Shown here piece by piece: positions 46,774 to 56,483 of a stretch of DNA of 64,000 nt (position 1 is the stretch's first letter; each line of letters begins with the position of its first letter). The position numbers and the translations under genes are program-made. The notes below the pieces were generated by a model. The model was not told where the DNA came from, made no database searches, and saw nothing but the letters and a program-made list of their open reading frames with translations. The stretch lies in the NCBI GenBank assembly GCA_938003955.1, contig CALKXE010000053.1, positions 25,030 through 89,029 of the forward strand, in the 5' to 3' direction. Source of the DNA: an uncultured Saprospiraceae bacterium. Its GTDB lineage: Bacteria; Bacteroidota; Bacteroidia; Chitinophagales; Saprospiraceae.

Positions 46774-47406
46774 ATGTTTAGAAACATGAAATTAATTTTT
46801 ACTGTTATTGCGGTTGTTTTTAGTATTAATATTGGCATTAGTCAATTTGGGTATGGTTTGACGGCTAGTAATAATTTGTATCATTACTACCAAAATCCAT
46901 CCGATGGGACAGGGGAGTCTACCTCTGCAGGAAACGCACTTCTTAATCTTGGTGTAGGTCCTAAAATTTGGGTAGGTGCAGAAAGTTTTTCTATTTCTCT
47001 AGAAGCGCAAGCAACTATTGGATTGACAGGTTTTTCTGTAAAAGATTACAAGGGACTAGGAACAGCTTCATTTCCGATCATGGCAAAGTTTAATTTTGGA
47101 GGACTTTCCGCTTTAGACAAAGAAGGGAAGTTCGGATGGTCTATCGGAGCGGGGATTCAGTACACTAAAACGGAGCTTTATTATTTAAGTAATAACTTCG
47201 AAGCAAATGGTGGAACTCGTAATCTGTTTAAGAATTACGTTGGCCAAGTGGGATACGGTTTTGGAATGAGCGGGTTTTCAGCACATGGTTTTGTAAGATA
47301 TGGATACGATCCAGATAACAAATCGAAGGCTTTTAGTATTGGAATTCAGTATGATTTTAATCTAAGGAAGTTGAAGGAAATCTCTGATCCAGAAAGTGAA
47401 TTATAG
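46774..47406 (+). CDS. Probable outer-membrane beta-barrel protein
   Basis: 210 residues (206 if it starts at the second ATG, 46786). Signal peptide ending SINIGISQ, then repeated short amphipathic strands with Gly/aromatic pattern (FGYGLTAS, VGYGFGMSGFSAHGFVRYGYD) and a final strand FSIGIQYDFNL before a polar tail. This fits a small 8- to 10-stranded porin-like barrel. No partner is evident; murB follows 18 bases downstream. Confidence 0.65.
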   Translation: MFRNMKLIFTVIAVVFSINIGISQFGYGLTASNNLYHYYQNPSDGTGESTSAGNALLNLGVGPKIWVGAESFSISLEAQATIGLTGFSVKDYKGLGTASFPIMAKFNFGGLSALDKEGKFGWSIGAGIQYTKTELYYLSNNFEANGGTRNLFKNYVGQVGYGFGMSGFSAHGFVRYGYDPDNKSKAFSIGIQYDFNLRKLKEISDPESEL

Positions 47407-47424
47407 CTAACATCAATCTAAGCA

Positions 47425-48423
47425 ATGTCTGAAAATAATTTATTGCCTTACAATACAATGAGGATGAATGCTGATTCTAAAGGCATTATCCCAATCTACT
47501 CAGAGCGAGATGTTTTTGAAGTCTTGGTAGAACAGTTGTCTCCTCTGAAAATTATTGGTGGAGGAAGTAATGTCCTTATTACTCAAGATCAAGATGCTTA
47601 CATATTAAAGAATGAGATAAAGGGAATTGAAATCATTGATGAAGACAATGATAAAGTGCTTATTAAAGTAGGAGCTGGAGAGAATTGGCATCAATTGGTT
47701 ATGTGGTCGATCAGTCATAATCTTGGAGGAATAGAGAATTTAGCATTAATTCCAGGTTGTGTAGGAGCAGCACCAATGCAGAATATTGGTGCTTATGGTA
47801 TAGAGCAAGAATCTGTTTTTCACAGTTTGTCGGCTATAGATCTAAGTGAAGGTACTACTCGGTCATTCTTTAAAGAAGATTGCAAGTTTGGATATAGAGA
47901 ATCCATCTTCAAAAATGAATGCAAAGGAAAATACATTATCACTCATGTAAATTACATCCTATCAAAGAATCATAAGCTAAATACCTCATACGGAGCTATC
48001 AATAATAAGTTAGAAGAACTAGAAATTGCTAATCCAAGTATTTCGGATGTGGCCAATGCAGTGATATCCATCCGTCAATCAAAGTTGCCGGACCCAAAGA
48101 TAATACCCAATACAGGTAGTTTTTTCAAGAATCCAATTGTTTCAATTTCTACTCTTAAAACATTGGAGTTAAAATATCCTGAAATAGTATCTTATCCAAT
48201 TGACGATGAAGCAGCAAAAATACCGGCAGCCTGGCTAATTCAACATGCTGGTTTTAAAGGTAAAAGAGTTGGGGATGCAGGTACGCATAAGAATCATGCT
48301 TTGGTATTGGTTAATTATGGAAATGCATCAGGAGAAGACATGCTGTCCTTTGCTAAGCAAATACAAGACGGAGTTGCTGAGAAGTTTGGAATTAGTTTGG
48401 AGCCAGAAGTAAATATTTGGTAA
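47425..48423 (+). CDS. murB: UDP-N-acetylenolpyruvoylglucosamine reductase
   Basis: 332 residues. It reduces the enolpyruvyl group to lactyl to make UDP-MurNAc for peptidoglycan, using FAD and NADPH. FAD-binding IIGGGSNVLI, then IPGCVGAAPMQNIGAYG, the YRESIFK Tyr/Arg, and NTGSFFKNP with the catalytic Ser, and the final Glu in LEPEVNIW. The extra C-terminal region marks a type I MurB, as in E. coli. Confidence 0.95.
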   Translation: MSENNLLPYNTMRMNADSKGIIPIYSERDVFEVLVEQLSPLKIIGGGSNVLITQDQDAYILKNEIKGIEIIDEDNDKVLIKVGAGENWHQLVMWSISHNLGGIENLALIPGCVGAAPMQNIGAYGIEQESVFHSLSAIDLSEGTTRSFFKEDCKFGYRESIFKNECKGKYIITHVNYILSKNHKLNTSYGAINNKLEELEIANPSISDVANAVISIRQSKLPDPKIIPNTGSFFKNPIVSISTLKTLELKYPEIVSYPIDDEAAKIPAAWLIQHAGFKGKRVGDAGTHKNHALVLVNYGNASGEDMLSFAKQIQDGVAEKFGISLEPEVNIW

Positions 48424-48481
48424 AGTATATCAATAAGTTTATATTTAGTTTGGTTAATTTATATAAATATCAACTAAAGGC

Positions 48482-48841
48482 ATGCTCCAGAAAATCAACC
48501 AAAACCTAGAAGTTTTATTCATTTTATCTGTACTGTTTTATTGGATATCCACGTCATACTTTCTTAATCCTGTTGCCATTACATTAATGATATTAGGTGT
48601 AATCGTGCTATTGAAACGATTTAAAGTTTTAGCTGTCGTAGTTGGTGTTATCTATTTGATTATCAACGCTTATATGGTTCTTGCTCTCATGTCAGAGTTT
48701 AGAGCGTTTTCGGAAATAAACTCAAAAGCAATCCTTATGCTTGGAGTTGGCGGAGTATTTATAGCAATTAATATTTATATATGCTTGCGGCTGATTATAA
48801 ACAATATTCCTAATAAAGGGAAAGGAGGTCAAATAGCATAA
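48482..48841 (+). CDS. Small membrane protein
   Basis: 119 residues with four hydrophobic helices (about 10-28, 30-45, 48-70, 83-107). No known family. 58 bases after murB on the same strand. Confidence 0.6.
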   Translation: MLQKINQNLEVLFILSVLFYWISTSYFLNPVAITLMILGVIVLLKRFKVLAVVVGVIYLIINAYMVLALMSEFRAFSEINSKAILMLGVGGVFIAINIYICLRLIINNIPNKGKGGQIA

Positions 48842-48933
48842 ATCAATTTTAGGAAAATTTTATTTATTTTACGTCTCCAAATTACACTTTCTATTGCTTT
48901 AGCAATATTGAATTGTCATGATAAATATTACCA

Positions 48934-49611
48934 ATGAAACAATTAATTGCTTTGCTTCTTTTTTCTTCATTTCTTAGTTGTACAAAGATTGAAAAACCAA
49001 TAAATGAGACACAACCTCTTAATATTTCGATGAATTTTCTTGAATTAGAAGAAGGACAAATATTTAGGTATGTTTTTTTAACTGCAGTTGGATATAGCGA
49101 TGAGGATTATTTTGATTTTCAATATACTGGGGATACATTAATTTTAGAAGTCATGATGAAAGAAGAAAATGAAATAATGATCAAAGAATGTATTTCAGAT
49201 GGCTCAAATATGTTTTCATCAGAAGAGGATTATTATTGGAAAGAAAAGGATTCGGTATATATTAATACGTGGTTGATTGAAAATGATTCTTTAAAATTTC
49301 CACCGAACTCTTGGAGTCATTTGTTAGCGACGTCAGATTTGGCATTAAAAATTGACCTTTCTTGTGAGGTTGATATAAAGGGCTGGAAAACTAGTTTCCC
49401 TACGGTAGGAGGAGATAAGCACCTATTTACCACTGATTATACTTTGAATGATTTAACTTATGACACCTTAGGTGTGTTTTTGAAGAATGAACCACTAAGT
49501 TTTGAAGGAGATGGCAGTACAATTCTCTATAACAAGAAACATGGAATAGTAAGAACTAGTACATATACTGCTTGGACAGACGATGGCCAAGGTTGGGATA
49601 GAATTAAATAA
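48934..49611 (+). CDS. Lipoprotein of unknown function
   Basis: 225 residues. The signal ends in the lipobox FLSC. The mature protein is acidic and beta-rich (FQYTGDTLILEVMMKEENE, ILYNKKHGIVRTSTY). No known family. Followed 25 bases later by the next gene. Confidence 0.65.
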   Translation: MKQLIALLLFSSFLSCTKIEKPINETQPLNISMNFLELEEGQIFRYVFLTAVGYSDEDYFDFQYTGDTLILEVMMKEENEIMIKECISDGSNMFSSEEDYYWKEKDSVYINTWLIENDSLKFPPNSWSHLLATSDLALKIDLSCEVDIKGWKTSFPTVGGDKHLFTTDYTLNDLTYDTLGVFLKNEPLSFEGDGSTILYNKKHGIVRTSTYTAWTDDGQGWDRIK

Positions 49612-49636
49612 CATAGATTGATAACTTAATTGACAA

Positions 49637-50089
49637 ATGAGAAAATTAACAGTAATCCCAATATTTCAAGAGTCTTCGTTTACAACTATTTCTATGATTG
49701 TAAATTCAGAATTACCTAATGAGTTTGTTGATTTAATGAAGTTACTTGGCGGTAAGGGGGCTCGCGAATCTATTTGCGTGACTACTGAAAATAAGACATA
49801 CTCGGTAAATATGTATTTGCGGCCCAGTGAGATAAACACAATTTTACAGAATTGGATAACGACTGAAATATATGGAATCATTCCTTTTGCGTTGGAAGGA
49901 AGTGGACTACATATCTGTTATTCTGTCAAACCAGAATCACTAGGCCAGATTTTATTGACTCAAAATAATAAAGATGGTTCATTAAGATTTAAGATGATTT
50001 TCCCAAGCTTAGAAGAATACATAAATAGCTTAATTACGCCTGATGAATTCATGAAACGTTATAAGAACACTCAAAATATTTCCGATTAG
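49637..50089 (+). CDS. Hypothetical protein, possibly SUKH (SMI1/KNR4)-like
   Basis: 150 residues, cytoplasmic. The segment GIIPFALEGSGLHICYSV (about 75-92) resembles the 'IPFAxxGxGdxxC' core of SUKH-fold immunity and scaffold proteins, and the C-terminal SLEEYINSLI resembles the family's last helix. The match is weak and the first 60 residues lack the usual start, so the call is tentative. If right, it could be an immunity protein, yet no toxin gene is nearby. Confidence 0.5.
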   Translation: MRKLTVIPIFQESSFTTISMIVNSELPNEFVDLMKLLGGKGARESICVTTENKTYSVNMYLRPSEINTILQNWITTEIYGIIPFALEGSGLHICYSVKPESLGQILLTQNNKDGSLRFKMIFPSLEEYINSLITPDEFMKRYKNTQNISD

Positions 50090-50118
50090 CAAATATAAAG
50101 TCGAATATAAGGGGAACA

Positions 50119-51393
50119 TTAATGCCCATGACCATCATCCGTTATCATATTTTCTTTTCCGATCAGTTTTGTGGCAAATTTACCAATCGTTAACCCTTGC
50201 ACTAGTATCGAGAAGACCACTACTACATAGGTGATGATGATAAATATATCTCTATTCATTTCGTCGGGAAGACTCAATGCCAATGCTATAGATATACCAC
50301 CTCTGAGTCCTCCCCAAGTCATGATCTTATCTGTATGCGGTATGAACTCCAATTTTTTACTGAATAATTTGACTGGGATAAAAAGGGAGATATATCTAGC
50401 TAATAGAACAAGTACAATGCATATCAATCCTGCGATGATATATTTGCCATTGAAGGTAAGAATGAGCATCTCTAGGCCTATCAATACGAAAAGAATGGCA
50501 TTTAATAACATATCAATAAGCTCCCAGAATTTATCGACATATTGCTCTGTAATATCAGACATTGATGTGTCACGGACTGTATCATTTCCTACTATTAATC
50601 CAGCTACAACTATAGCTAATGGTGCTGATAAATGTAAGTAATGTGCCAATGAATATCCTCCCATTACACAGGCCAAAGTGATCATAACTTCTATGTCGTA
50701 ATCATCAATAGATCTTAGTAATAAAAATGTACCGTAACCTAAGATACCACCCATTATAATCCCTCCAATTACCTCTTGACCAAACAATTTGGCTATATCA
50801 AAAGGATCGCCACCATGTGATCCTCCTTGAGCTACTCCTAGTATTGTTAAGAAAATTACTACGCCTACGCCATCGTTAAATAAGGACTCTCCAACAATTT
50901 TTGTTTCTAGCTTTTTCGGGACACCGGCTTTTTTCAATATACCTAAAACTGCGATTGGATCTGTGGGTGATATTAACGCTCCAAAAAGTAGACAATGGAT
51001 AAAAGGTACACTCAAACTCATAAATTGAAGCAGGTAGAAAACAAAAAATCCCGTTATAAAAGTAGAAGCCAATACGCCAAGGGTACTAAATATGAGGATC
51101 GGCCAGCGTTGGACTCGAAGTTGGTCAAAGTTTGTATGCATTGCTCCTGCAAACAGTAAAAAACCAAGTAGTATATCTAATAGAACATGATCAAACTCTA
51201 TCTGGGCCATCATAACCTCTGCCGCATTGAATATTGTTGAATCAACTAAGTTTGAAGCAAACAAAACAAGTGTAAATCCAATGGCTATAACCATTAAACC
51301 GATCGTATTAGGTAATTTCAAAAAACGAACATTAATGTATCCGAATAATGCTGAAAGTACTATGACTACAGAGGAAATGGCAAATAAATCCAT
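50119..51393 (-). CDS. Cation:proton antiporter, CPA1 (NhaP/NhaK-like)
   Basis: 424 residues with about 12 membrane helices. The ion-binding segment GESLFNDGVGVVIFL holds the Asn-Asp pair of electroneutral Na+/H+ exchangers, and SPTDPIAVLGILKKAGVP is the other unwound helix. The C-terminus is short and His-rich (DDGHGH), without the long cytoplasmic regulatory tail of some NhaP proteins. Monocistronic, convergent with the SUKH-like gene. Confidence 0.9.
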   Translation of the reverse strand: MDLFAISSVVIVLSALFGYINVRFLKLPNTIGLMVIAIGFTLVLFASNLVDSTIFNAAEVMMAQIEFDHVLLDILLGFLLFAGAMHTNFDQLRVQRWPILIFSTLGVLASTFITGFFVFYLLQFMSLSVPFIHCLLFGALISPTDPIAVLGILKKAGVPKKLETKIVGESLFNDGVGVVIFLTILGVAQGGSHGGDPFDIAKLFGQEVIGGIIMGGILGYGTFLLLRSIDDYDIEVMITLACVMGGYSLAHYLHLSAPLAIVVAGLIVGNDTVRDTSMSDITEQYVDKFWELIDMLLNAILFVLIGLEMLILTFNGKYIIAGLICIVLVLLARYISLFIPVKLFSKKLEFIPHTDKIMTWGGLRGGISIALALSLPDEMNRDIFIIITYVVVVFSILVQGLTIGKFATKLIGKENMITDDGHGH

Positions 51394-51518
51394 GGTTGAT
51401 TAGTATTTTTGTTAACAACGAAGGTAGCAAGTATTATTGGTTTAAGGTAGGCAGGCGTTTTTTGCCATTGTTTCGTAATTAATCTTCTTTTGTACTTACC
51501 TATGAAGTAGATAAAATG

Positions 51519-51526
51519 TACTTTTG
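51519..51526 (+). promoter_or_regulatory. -7 box directly in front of the Dabb lipoprotein gene
   Basis: TACTTTTG, exact match, with only four bases before the ATG at 51531. Implies a leaderless mRNA. Confidence 0.5.
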
Positions 51527-51530
51527 ATAC

Positions 51531-51938
51531 ATGAAAAATTATATCCTATTTATATTCTCAATTTTATTGTTCATTAACTGTTCAAATAATTCAAGCAATT
51601 CATCTGTTTCAGAAAATTTGAAAATTGAAGTTTCTAAAAAACTACGTCATGTGGTATTATTCAAATTTAAAGATGCTGCATCTAAGGAGGAGATCCAGAA
51701 AGTTGAAAATGCATTTCTAGATCTACCTAATAAGATAGAACAGATAAAAGATTTTGAATGGGGGCTAAATAATAGTCCTGAGGGATTGAATAAGGATTTT
51801 ACACATTGTTTTCTTGTGACATTTAATAGTGAAGAAGATAGGTCTATCTACTTACCGCATCCATCTCATCAGGATTTTGTAACTTTATTAGGCCCTGTAT
51901 TAGACGATGTCTTAGTTCTTGATTATTGGACTGAATAA
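51531..51938 (+). CDS. Dabb (stress-responsive alpha/beta-barrel) domain lipoprotein
   Basis: 135 residues. Signal peptide with lipobox INC, so the ATG at 51531 is required. The mature part has KLRHVVLFKFKDAASKEEIQ, FEWGLNNSPEGLNKDFTH and HPSHQDFV, the Dabb-domain signatures. Dabb proteins form dimeric alpha+beta barrels and a few are enzymes or stress proteins; this one has no obvious catalytic residues beyond the conserved His. Confidence 0.82.
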   Translation: MKNYILFIFSILLFINCSNNSSNSSVSENLKIEVSKKLRHVVLFKFKDAASKEEIQKVENAFLDLPNKIEQIKDFEWGLNNSPEGLNKDFTHCFLVTFNSEEDRSIYLPHPSHQDFVTLLGPVLDDVLVLDYWTE

Positions 51939-52016
51939 ATATAGCGGATAGAGTAAATAAAGAATTATTAATATGCTTTATGCTACATAAGAGTAACGGG
52001 TGTAAATTTTAAACCA

Positions 52017-52757
52017 ATGTTCAATTTTTTCAAAAAGAGGGGTGGGGAAGAACCAAAGCCAACATTCATGGATCTGTTGATTAGGTCAGGTTATTTTGAA
52101 TTCACTGATGCTAGTTTAGTTGAAAGTTTAAAGAATAAAATTCAATCTAGCTATGAGCAAGGCCATGTCTTTAATACTGTATACAATAAAGAACATCTGC
52201 CAATTTGTAAAAAATATTATTTCTGTGATTCAGAGGTGCTCTTCGAAGAGTTTGGATATAAGTCTCAGTTGAAGGATATGGAAAGCGGACTAAGAATGGT
52301 CTGTAACTACGAATCATTAATCAACCAAATGCCGGAATCTTCGGATGCTAAGTCACAATTTGAAGCGGTCGAAGATTTTGCCTCAAGAGTAAATGATTTC
52401 TTGACGAAGTCTAATTCAAATTATCAATGTTATCCAGCATATGGAGGGAATGAAGGAAGCATGTACATTCTTAATGATTACCAATACAGACTGTTAAATA
52501 AGGCAATTGCTGATAATCAAACATTGCCTTTAGAATTAACTGATTGGGTAACAAAATTTAGTCCTAAGACCAGTACAAGCCGGGGGAACTCAAAAGAGGT
52601 AATGGCTCAACTTAAAGTTGGAACAAAGATTAAGCATTTAAAATTTGGTGTCGGACAAATCTTAGGAATTAATGACAGAGCTGTAGCTAGTATTCAATTT
52701 GAGTCTGGTACTAAGATGATTATGCTTAAGTATTTGAAAATAGAAATAGTTGATTAG
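52017..52757 (+). CDS. Hypothetical protein with C-terminal Tudor-like module
   Basis: 246 residues, no signal peptide. The N-terminal 190 residues are not recognised. Residues about 197-245 (KVGTKIKHLKFGVGQILGI) form a 'KHxxFGxGxI' module as at the C-terminus of UvrD/PcrA helicases. The protein at 17393-17920 carries a similar module at its N-terminus. Such modules often bind RNA polymerase or other proteins; here function is unknown. Confidence 0.6.
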   Translation: MFNFFKKRGGEEPKPTFMDLLIRSGYFEFTDASLVESLKNKIQSSYEQGHVFNTVYNKEHLPICKKYYFCDSEVLFEEFGYKSQLKDMESGLRMVCNYESLINQMPESSDAKSQFEAVEDFASRVNDFLTKSNSNYQCYPAYGGNEGSMYILNDYQYRLLNKAIADNQTLPLELTDWVTKFSPKTSTSRGNSKEVMAQLKVGTKIKHLKFGVGQILGINDRAVASIQFESGTKMIMLKYLKIEIVD

Positions 52758-52788
52758 ATTTTAAGATATGTACTGATTTGGAAATCAA

Positions 52789-53601
52789 TCATTCTTTATA
52801 TACAGGTTTCCTTTTCTCCATATGTGCCTGAAACGATTCCATTAAATCATTAGACAGTAACATCGCAGCATTGTAATTCGCCATATTATCTAGACTGTCA
52901 TTCACCGTGTGATCCCTCTTGTAAAGCAACATTTCTTTTATCCCACGGATAACCAATGGTGATTTCTCAGCTATTGACTTTGCTATCTTTGATACACCTT
53001 CGATCATTTCCTCTTTAGTTGCAAATGTCCGATTGACCATTCCTATTGATTTAGCTTCGGGACCGTAAAACTTTCTTCCTGTAAAAGCTAATTCTGACAT
53101 GATGCCAGGGTTAATGATGGTAGGTAGTCTCTGCAGTGTTCCGATATCTGCAACCAATCCTAAGTCTACTTCTTTGATAGTGAAGTATGCATCCTCAGTA
53201 CAGTATCTCATGTCGGCCGCAGATACGATATCTACACCACCACCAATACATCCGTTGTGTATAGCGGCCAATACAGGCTTTCTACATTTTTCAATTGATG
53301 TAATTGTTCTCTGTATTTTTAGAATAAATGTTTTTATATCTTCCCTTTTGTGTGCTTCACAACTACTTGACGATTGATTCTGGACACTCATCAGAGCCAT
53401 CAAGTCGATTCCGGCACAGAAGTGTTTGCCTTCTCCAGAAAGGATGATAGCGCGCACTGAAGGCTCTTTATCTAAGTATTCGAAAGCGGACTGCATTTCT
53501 TCCCATGAAGCTATATCTAAAGAGTTTGCTTTTTCTGGTCTGTTAAACGATAAGTGAGCTACGTAGTCTTCTATTTCTAATTTGAATGATTTGAATTCCA
53601 T
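52789..53601 (-). CDS. Enoyl-CoA hydratase/isomerase, dienoyl-CoA isomerase (ECH1)-like
   Basis: 270 residues, crotonase fold. Oxyanion-hole motifs are FCAGIDLM and HNGCIGGGVD. The acidic residues in ADMRYC, IKEVDLGL and DIGTLQRLP match the Asp/Glu/Asp active site of mammalian delta(3,5)-delta(2,4)-dienoyl-CoA isomerase, which shifts double bonds in unsaturated fatty acid oxidation. It ends the same unit as the DUF1080 and cytochrome genes, three bases after the latter's stop. Confidence 0.85.
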   Translation of the reverse strand: MEFKSFKLEIEDYVAHLSFNRPEKANSLDIASWEEMQSAFEYLDKEPSVRAIILSGEGKHFCAGIDLMALMSVQNQSSSSCEAHKREDIKTFILKIQRTITSIEKCRKPVLAAIHNGCIGGGVDIVSAADMRYCTEDAYFTIKEVDLGLVADIGTLQRLPTIINPGIMSELAFTGRKFYGPEAKSIGMVNRTFATKEEMIEGVSKIAKSIAEKSPLVIRGIKEMLLYKRDHTVNDSLDNMANYNAAMLLSNDLMESFQAHMEKRKPVYKE

Positions 53602-53604
53602 CTT

Positions 53605-55770
53605 CTATTTTTCTAGTCTTATTTTTTGAACTTCCTCTTCTTTAATCCCTCCCCAACGCTTGGCATATGTACTGAGTAAGTAGTTGATAACATCAGAAAT
53701 ATCTTTATTACTCATATTAGGATCATTGATGTATGCTGGCATTTGCATTTGATATAAGTCAGTTTTGTTTTTGTATCCATGCAAGATTATTCTGGCTAGT
53801 TCCTTTTCCGGCCCAGCAAGTATATTTGATTCAGTAAGTGAAGGTGCAACATTTTTTTGACCTCGTCCATCTATTCCATGGCATGATGCACAGTAACCTT
53901 TGAATATCTTCAAACCATTAGTCCTATCATCATCGAACGGTACAGTATATAATTTAGGTGCTTGGTTTTTATTGTTGTCTCTATTTTCGATTACTATTTG
54001 TAATTGCGATTTCAGTAAACTTAAAGAAGTTTCAGATCTAATCATTTTCAAAAATGCATCCTCTTCAGTTATACCAGAAATGATTGATTCAATCATTGGC
54101 TTATCGTCAGTGTACTTTCTTGCAAGCATAATTAAATCTTTCCAATAGTGTGGAATAGCGGCTAAATTGGGTGCAATTAAAAGATCTATATTTCGATCAT
54201 TTAATTCTAACTGCTCCCGATATAAATCAATAAATTGTCGATCAGCTTCATCGATCCATTTCGCATCATACTTACGCCATAGGGGCACGACTGCAGGCAG
54301 GGATTTGAGACTAAATTGATTCGCATTATCATTTAAAAGCATCTTAGCATTCAATAGTCCTAATTCATCTGAAGTCCAAAGTGCATGAATTGTATTTGGG
54401 GAATCCATTGCGTATTGGCTAAACTTATGCAAAAACTCATTTGGAGATTCGAAACTTGCATTTTCCTGTATTAACTTTTGCTGGCCTAACAACCGGATCA
54501 TGTAATTACTATCTAAGAAAAGGTTCGTCCAGATGTTATCAGAGACTGAGCTCATCCTTTTATTGTTGTTAGTAATATTCTTAGATTTAGATATTGCAGT
54601 GACACGATATATTCTGCCATTCCCATTGATTTTTTCGAGCCCACTTTGGAGGATTTTTTCACGAAGGTAGCTCGACATATATGCAGTATGTTGAATCATT
54701 CCTTTTCTAATGTCAGTGATGTATAGACATCCATCATATCCTGTCATTAAATTCACGGGTCTAAATGATTCGTCAGTGGAAACCAGAAACGCTTGACTTT
54801 TATCTTTTGTCGCTTTTTGATTGATATGGTCAATATCATACTTTGAGACTAAATTAGCTTCAGGAGCACAGACAAATAGATCTGAATAGTCATTGTCCTT
54901 AAGACCAGTTCCATAGTATAAGTGAGGGCCACAAGCGGATGTATAATTCTTTACTTTTCCTAGACTATCCAAGACACCATCTTCATATCCTCTATTTACG
55001 GCCGTTGCTTGGACCGCATCAATGCTCATGTCCTTTGTGTAATATATACCAGTTCCGTGTTCTATTTTTTGGAATTGATTTTTGATGAGCACATTTGGCA
55101 TTGTTCTATCACCTATGACAGGAGCGGAGTTGTGATTGTAAATAAGTCTTCCATTATGATCAGAACAGATGCCCCATTGACCCCTGAAAGTTGTCGCTTC
55201 TTTGATCCATTTATTATCATTTTTTTTATATCGAGCATTAGATTTTGCACTGTATATCCAGTTATCAAGATTGTAAAATAAACCATTAGGCTGATGTTCT
55301 ATATTACCTCCTATTACGTATATAGAATCCACTAATTCCTTTTTGGCTGGCAAATCATTCACAATGCTCGTCCATATCAGTGCAGTGCTGTCTGTATATA
55401 ATACACCGCCATAGACCAATGCTACAGCTCTAGGATTGAGTAAGCCATTGAGGAAAATTGTTCGTTTGTCCATCCGCCCATCATCATTTGTGTCTTCTAG
55501 AATAACGATACGACCATCTTTGATATCTTCTCCATTTCCATCAATATCTCTCATATATCCTGGCATTTCCACGACCCAGAGTCTTCCTTGTATATCTTGA
55601 ACGGTAGCCACTGGGGAATCTAACAGCGGCTCATTTGCGACAAGTTCGATTTGATATCCATCTTGGATTATGAATTCAGTTGTGTCGATCTTGGGCTCGG
55701 ACGTACAAGAAGATATCAAAACAAGAATTAATAAGAAAAAGAGAGTATATATGTAGATGTGATGCTTCAT
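53605..55770 (-). CDS. Sugar-dehydrogenase-like / cytochrome c fusion lipoprotein
   Basis: 721 residues. The signal ends in the lipobox LISSC. The first 380 residues form a PQQ-dependent sugar dehydrogenase-like beta propeller (VATVQDIQGRLWVVEMPGYM; KDGRIVILEDTNDDGRMDK) of the membrane-bound-dehydrogenase type found in planctomycetes and Bacteroidota. A helical repeat region follows. The C-terminus has a single heme c site, CASCH at residues 627-631, with a Met ligand in MQMPAY near 676. It may oxidise a sugar and pass electrons to cytochrome. It overlaps the DUF1080 gene by one base (TAATG). Confidence 0.85.
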   Translation of the reverse strand: MKHHIYIYTLFFLLILVLISSCTSEPKIDTTEFIIQDGYQIELVANEPLLDSPVATVQDIQGRLWVVEMPGYMRDIDGNGEDIKDGRIVILEDTNDDGRMDKRTIFLNGLLNPRAVALVYGGVLYTDSTALIWTSIVNDLPAKKELVDSIYVIGGNIEHQPNGLFYNLDNWIYSAKSNARYKKNDNKWIKEATTFRGQWGICSDHNGRLIYNHNSAPVIGDRTMPNVLIKNQFQKIEHGTGIYYTKDMSIDAVQATAVNRGYEDGVLDSLGKVKNYTSACGPHLYYGTGLKDNDYSDLFVCAPEANLVSKYDIDHINQKATKDKSQAFLVSTDESFRPVNLMTGYDGCLYITDIRKGMIQHTAYMSSYLREKILQSGLEKINGNGRIYRVTAISKSKNITNNNKRMSSVSDNIWTNLFLDSNYMIRLLGQQKLIQENASFESPNEFLHKFSQYAMDSPNTIHALWTSDELGLLNAKMLLNDNANQFSLKSLPAVVPLWRKYDAKWIDEADRQFIDLYREQLELNDRNIDLLIAPNLAAIPHYWKDLIMLARKYTDDKPMIESIISGITEEDAFLKMIRSETSLSLLKSQLQIVIENRDNNKNQAPKLYTVPFDDDRTNGLKIFKGYCASCHGIDGRGQKNVAPSLTESNILAGPEKELARIILHGYKNKTDLYQMQMPAYINDPNMSNKDISDVINYLLSTYAKRWGGIKEEEVQKIRLEK

Positions 55771-56483
55771 TAAAGTCCTTTATTATTTGTGTTGATCATT
55801 GGCGCGTAATCTTTTGTAGGCCATCTATGATTTTTAACCCCTTTGGTAAGTATTCTAAGATTCTTCCATTTTACCAATTTCCCATTTTGCCATTCTCTGT
55901 AAATTTCATGGACTTGGAGTCCAATGATTCCTTCTGAAGTCATATTGTCGATCAAGTTAGCACATTGTATACCATTGATCCACGTTTTTATTTCAGCGCC
56001 GATTGCTTCTATTCTGTATTTATTCCATTTGTTGATTTTAAAAGCCGTTCTGCCTTTGATATTTTCCGTAAGAGGGTAGAGCCAACCTCGTCTCCCTTCG
56101 TCATAAATCCCGCCTGCCCAACTTCGAGAGCTAGATTCTATCTCAGCTTGGTACCCATGAACTCGTCCATCTTTGATTTTGGGATCAGATATAGATCGAA
56201 ATTGAACCCCAGAGTTGAGACTAGTATCCGCCCATACTTCAAATTCTAGGATGAAGTCTCCGTATTTCTTTTTTGTTGCTAAAAAGGTGTTTGGTGTATT
56301 TGGCTTGCTTATACCAACGATCATGTCATCTTCTATTATATATTCCGCGTTGCCGTTTAGAATTTCGAAGTTTGATAAGTTCTCACCATTAAAAAGAGGT
56401 GACCATGCAGCTTTTTTCGAACAAGATGACAGAACCATTATTATAGATAGTATACAGAATGCAGAGAGAAAATGATAATTCAT
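55770..56483 (-). CDS. DUF1080 (3-keto-disaccharide hydrolase) family lipoprotein
   Basis: 237 residues. The signal ends in the lipobox LSSC. The mature protein shows the family start SPLFNGENLSNFEI and the core SGVQFRS, GYQAEIESSSRSWAGGIYDEGRRGWL, a concanavalin-like jelly roll. Family members hydrolyse 3-keto-disaccharides made by dehydrogenases, which suits the cytochrome fusion encoded next. First gene of the three-gene unit. Confidence 0.88.
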   Translation of the reverse strand: MNYHFLSAFCILSIIMVLSSCSKKAAWSPLFNGENLSNFEILNGNAEYIIEDDMIVGISKPNTPNTFLATKKKYGDFILEFEVWADTSLNSGVQFRSISDPKIKDGRVHGYQAEIESSSRSWAGGIYDEGRRGWLYPLTENIKGRTAFKINKWNKYRIEAIGAEIKTWINGIQCANLIDNMTSEGIIGLQVHEIYREWQNGKLVKWKNLRILTKGVKNHRWPTKDYAPMINTNNKGL

